This document shows positions 14,974 through 17,742 of a stretch of 17,742 nucleotides of DNA, one piece after another. The notes under the pieces are model-generated. The model made no database searches and was not told the origin of the DNA. It saw only the letters and a program-made list of their open reading frames with translations. Source of the stretch: Quisquiliibacterium sp. (GTDB lineage: Bacteria > Pseudomonadota > Gammaproteobacteria > Burkholderiales > Burkholderiaceae_E); contig JALRBB010000294.1 in the NCBI GenBank assembly GCA_023257915.1, positions 1-17,742 on the forward strand, read 5' to 3'. The stretch's first letter is position 1. Every line of letters starts with the position of its first letter. The position numbers and the translations under genes were made by a program.

Positions 14974-17054
14974 GTGATCCGGTTGCGCTGGTCGACGCGC
15001 AGCGGGTGCTTGGCCTGTTTGCGCAGGGGATCGGCGGGCGCTATCTGCATCTGAAGCCGACGCAGTCGCTGGGCGGCAGCTTCAGGCCGCAAAGCGTGAC
15101 CACCGACGGCGCGGCGATCTTTCTGCCCGAACAGGTCGACTTGTTCGAAACGCGCCGCGACAACCTCGGCTTTTACCGGATCGCGGTACTGCACCAGATT
15201 GGTCTGATCGAGGCCGGCACCTATGCGTTCACGCTGGAGACGGCGCGCGAACGCATCCCCGACCTACCCGCCGAGCGGCCGCGCCTGGGCGATGCTGGCG
15301 TCGGTCTGGCCCGGTTTTTCGGGCTGTGGCCGCAGCCCTCGCTGATGCGCCTGCTGTTCATGCTGTGCGAGGATCTGCGCATCGACCGGCGGATCGCGCG
15401 CCTGTACCCGGGCGCACGATCAGACCTCGCACGCGCGATGCGCCACGCGCTTGCGCAGCGCCCGGCGTTCGAGACGCTGTCCTTGCGTGCGGCGCGCCTG
15501 GAAGCGCTGCTTCGGTACACGCTCGGCGTGCCGCGAGCCGCCGTCTGCGAGGCGTTGCAGGCGCTCGATCCGCATGGGCCACTGCCGGCCATGCTCGATG
15601 CGCTGGACGCGCTCGAGCAGCGCTGTGCCGATGTCTACGACAGCGCCCAGGCGGCGCTGCGCTGCTATCGGCTTGTGGCCGGGCTTGCGGCGATCGAGAC
15701 CGATGAGGATCCGGATGCGTCAGATCCTGGCCAGCGTTCGAGCTCCGCCGCGCCGGCGCCCCCGGGTCCCGGTCAGGCCGCGCCAGACGAAGACGAAACC
15801 GTCGACGACTATCCCGACATTGAGTTTCGCGGCGAGGTGATGCCCGAACTGGTGCAACGCCAGATGCGTGCGGCGCAGATCGAAGCGCAGTTAGCCAACG
15901 CGGGCGTGGGCAGCATCGATCCACAGCAGGTCACCGACCAGGGCGAACGCCAGATGCGCAGGCAGCTCGAGGCCGACCGGGTTGCGCTGTATCGGGCGTT
16001 CGGGCATCTGGACGCCGGCAGCCGCAGCTTTCTGATCGACGAGTGGGACTTTCACGGACAGCGCTATCTGCGTGGCTGGTGCCGGCTGTTCGAGCGCAGG
16101 CTCAAGGGGGAGGATTTCGACTTCATCGACCGGGTTCGCCAGCGGCATGGCGCGCTGGCGCGGCGCATCAAGCGCCAGTTCATGTCGATGCGTCCGGAGT
16201 CCTACCGGCGTGAGCGCCCGGTGCGCGATGGCGAGCAACTCGAGATCGATGCGCTGGTCGAGCAAGTCGTTCGCCGACGTACCGGACAGCCCCCCGACGA
16301 TCGGGTCTACATGCGGCGCGAGCGTGGCCAGCGCGAAGTCGCCTGCGCGCTGCTGCTCGACATGAGTGCATCCACCGACTACCCGGTGCCGCAGCCAACT
16401 TCCGCAGGAGAGGACATCGCAGCCGACACCACTGACGGACGGCAGGATCCGGCCGAAGAAGAGGATCCGTATCTTTGGGCAGCACAGCGCAGTCCCGACG
16501 ATATCGCTGCTGAGCAGCCCGAGCCGCGACGGGTGATCGACGTCGCGCGCGAATCGCTGGCGCTGATGTGCGAGGCGCTCGATACGCTGGGCGACAGCCA
16601 TGCGGTGTACGGATTTTCCGGCTACGGACGCGACGAGGTGGAGTTTTACGTCGCCAAGGAGTTCACCGAAAAACTAGGCGCACGCAGCTGGGCGGCGATT
16701 GCCCAGATGAAGCCGCGCCGCTCGACCCGCATGGGAGCGGCAATCCGCCATGCCAGCGCCAAGTTGCGTGCGCACGAGGCGCGCACCCGGCTGCTGATCG
16801 TGATCTCGGACGGATTCCCCGAGGATCATGACTACGGCCCGGACCGCAACGACCATGAATACGGCATCCAGGACACCGCGCTTGCCTTGCGCGAGGCCGA
16901 GCGCGATGGCGTGCGCACCTTCTGCGTCACGGTCGATCGGGCCGGTCGCGACTACCTGCGCCGGATGTGCGAACCGGATCGCTACATGGTCATTGATGAA
17001 ATCGAGGAACTCCCGGAGGCACTGACCAAGGTGTACCGGGCGATGACGCGCTAG
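14970..17054 (+). CDS. VWA-domain protein, CbbO/NorD-like partner of the AAA+ ATPase
   Basis: Protein of 694 residues that would bind the hexameric ATPase and recruit its client. The N-terminal half is helical and NorD/CbbO-like ([14 protein letters not shown]). A low-complexity acidic/proline linker lies at about 242-275. The C-terminal VWA domain has an intact metal-ion-dependent adhesion site: D464-x-S466-x-S468, T586 in RRSTRMG and D614 in VISDGF. Between the first motif and the following helix ([17 protein letters not shown], from 521) is an acidic, proline-containing insert of about 47 residues (473-519) compared with the usual short loop. The GTG start overlaps the ATPase stop, so both are made together. 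Annotators would write VWA domain protein or NorD. Confidence 0.9.
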   Translation: MSDPVALVDAQRVLGLFAQGIGGRYLHLKPTQSLGGSFRPQSVTTDGAAIFLPEQVDLFETRRDNLGFYRIAVLHQIGLIEAGTYAFTLETARERIPDLPAERPRLGDAGVGLARFFGLWPQPSLMRLLFMLCEDLRIDRRIARLYPGARSDLARAMRHALAQRPAFETLSLRAARLEALLRYTLGVPRAAVCEALQALDPHGPLPAMLDALDALEQRCADVYDSAQAALRCYRLVAGLAAIETDEDPDASDPGQRSSSAAPAPPGPGQAAPDEDETVDDYPDIEFRGEVMPELVQRQMRAAQIEAQLANAGVGSIDPQQVTDQGERQMRRQLEADRVALYRAFGHLDAGSRSFLIDEWDFHGQRYLRGWCRLFERRLKGEDFDFIDRVRQRHGALARRIKRQFMSMRPESYRRERPVRDGEQLEIDALVEQVVRRRTGQPPDDRVYMRRERGQREVACALLLDMSASTDYPVPQPTSAGEDIAADTTDGRQDPAEEEDPYLWAAQRSPDDIAAEQPEPRRVIDVARESLALMCEALDTLGDSHAVYGFSGYGRDEVEFYVAKEFTEKLGARSWAAIAQMKPRRSTRMGAAIRHASAKLRAHEARTRLLIVISDGFPEDHDYGPDRNDHEYGIQDTALALREAERDGVRTFCVTVDRAGRDYLRRMCEPDRYMVIDEIEELPEALTKVYRAMTR

Positions 17055-17090
17055 ACGGGCGCCCGGCAAGCCTTGCGGCGCCGCACAGGC

Positions 17091-17742
17091 TCAGATCTCG
17101 CGTGCGTCGTTGTAGCGGTACTGGAGCAGGCGTAGAGGCGCAATCTTGCGCACCAGGCCGTGCAAGGGGATCGGCGCAGGCTCGGTGAACGGCAATGCAA
17201 GGTCCTGATGCGGCACGCCGCGCACCGCAGCCGCAAGCTCCCGACCGAGTGCCACCGACAGCCCGACTGCGCGACCATTACAGCCGGCCCAGGCATAGGC
17301 GTCCGGCCCGAGCTGGTGCACCCGCGGAAAAAAGTCGGTGGTCATACCCAGATACCCGTTCCAGACGTAATCGAACTGCACCTGCCCGATCTGGGGGAAC
17401 AAGCGCTCAAGCCGCGCCCCAATGCGCTTGCGCAGCTTTTGCGCGCCGTTGCGCGGATTGACCAGCGCCCCGCCGGTGACCAGCCGATTCCGCGCGTCAT
17501 AGCGCATGAAATGCAGATCGCCATGGGTGTCCGACACCGCCTCGCGCCCCGGAATGATGCTGCGCCTTGCCTGATCGTCGATTGGCGCGGTCGCCATCTG
17601 CCAGGACAGCACCGGGACCACCTCATGCGCGATGTCCGGGGCAAGCTGCGAGCGGAACTCGCCGGTATAGGCATGCGTGGCAAGTACCAGCGCACCGGCA
17701 CGCACCTGCCCATGGTCGGTCCGCGCAACCCACCGGGCGCTG
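17091..17742 (-). CDS. FAD-dependent oxidoreductase (DAO family), N-terminus cut by window edge
   Basis: C-terminal 216 residues of a D-amino-acid-oxidase-fold flavoenzyme; the frame is open to the right edge, so the FAD-binding N-terminus lies outside. Visible are the FAD-contact strand VRAGALVLATHAYTGEF, the substrate-domain segment HFMRYDARNRLVTGGAL, the FPQIGQVQFDYVWNGYLGMTTDFFPRVHQLGP region and the closing FAD motif AYAWAGCNGRAVGLSVALGREL. This arrangement resembles gamma-glutamylputrescine oxidase or glycine/sarcosine-type oxidases, so an amine or amino acid substrate is likely but not defined. An in-frame ATG at 17705 is internal to the domain and not the true start. It converges with the VWA gene, 36 nt apart. 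Confidence 0.9.
   Translation of the reverse strand, partial: SARWVARTDHGQVRAGALVLATHAYTGEFRSQLAPDIAHEVVPVLSWQMATAPIDDQARRSIIPGREAVSDTHGDLHFMRYDARNRLVTGGALVNPRNGAQKLRKRIGARLERLFPQIGQVQFDYVWNGYLGMTTDFFPRVHQLGPDAYAWAGCNGRAVGLSVALGRELAAAVRGVPHQDLALPFTEPAPIPLHGLVRKIAPLRLLQYRYNDAREI

Noticed and set aside
17055..17090. Possible bidirectional terminator between the VWA gene and the oxidoreductase
   Set aside because: Only tiny stems (GCAA/TTGC and CGGCGCCG) without T tracts are present in the 36-nt gap.

Overview
This is a GC-rich (by eye a little over 60%) chromosomal window with dense, GC-ending codon use. The gene content (family 5 peptide-type ABC importer, CbbQ/CbbO-like pair, M20 amidohydrolase, RND pump) suggests a betaproteobacterium, most likely Burkholderiales. 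That placement is inferred from protein style, not from a marker gene. No rRNA, tRNA, CRISPR array, insertion sequence, integrase or phage gene was seen. Sixteen protein genes were found. The first and last are cut by the window edges; the other fourteen look intact.

Left half, minus strand (1-7365): eight genes read leftwards. The distal four form a tight unit: arsC-type arsenate reductase, M20 amidohydrolase, periplasmic adaptor, then an inner-membrane RND permease that runs off the left edge. Gaps in this unit are 7 nt or less, and adaptor and permease overlap by ATGA. Upstream of it come a class I SAM methyltransferase, a DUF1330 protein, a divergent homologue of type II 3-dehydroquinate dehydratase, and a PPOX/MSMEG_1061-type FMN flavoprotein.

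Middle, plus strand (7614-13126): a complete five-gene dipeptide/oligopeptide-type ABC importer. The order is secreted substrate-binding protein, two permeases, two ATPases. It is transcribed divergently from the flavoprotein across a promoter region of about 250 bp. After the binding-protein gene there is a perfect 10-bp GC-rich hairpin without a T tract, a layout that fits higher expression of the binding protein than of the membrane parts. The remaining four genes overlap end to start.

Right part (13144-17742): a double-hotdog thioesterase on minus diverges from a two-gene plus-strand cassette, a CbbQ/NorQ-type AAA+ ATPase overlapping a CbbO/NorD-type VWA protein. Such pairs remodel or activate metalloenzymes such as Rubisco or NO reductase, but no such client lies in this window. 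A DAO-family FAD oxidoreductase converges on the cassette and runs off the right edge.

Most worth a second look: the AroQ-like protein that keeps the catalytic core but lacks two substrate-binding positions; GATTGA boxes in two neighbouring minus-strand intergenic gaps; a near-perfect 21-bp palindrome inside the first permease gene; and the CbbQ/CbbO cassette with an acidic insert in its metal-binding domain. I did not find an obviously new multi-gene system.
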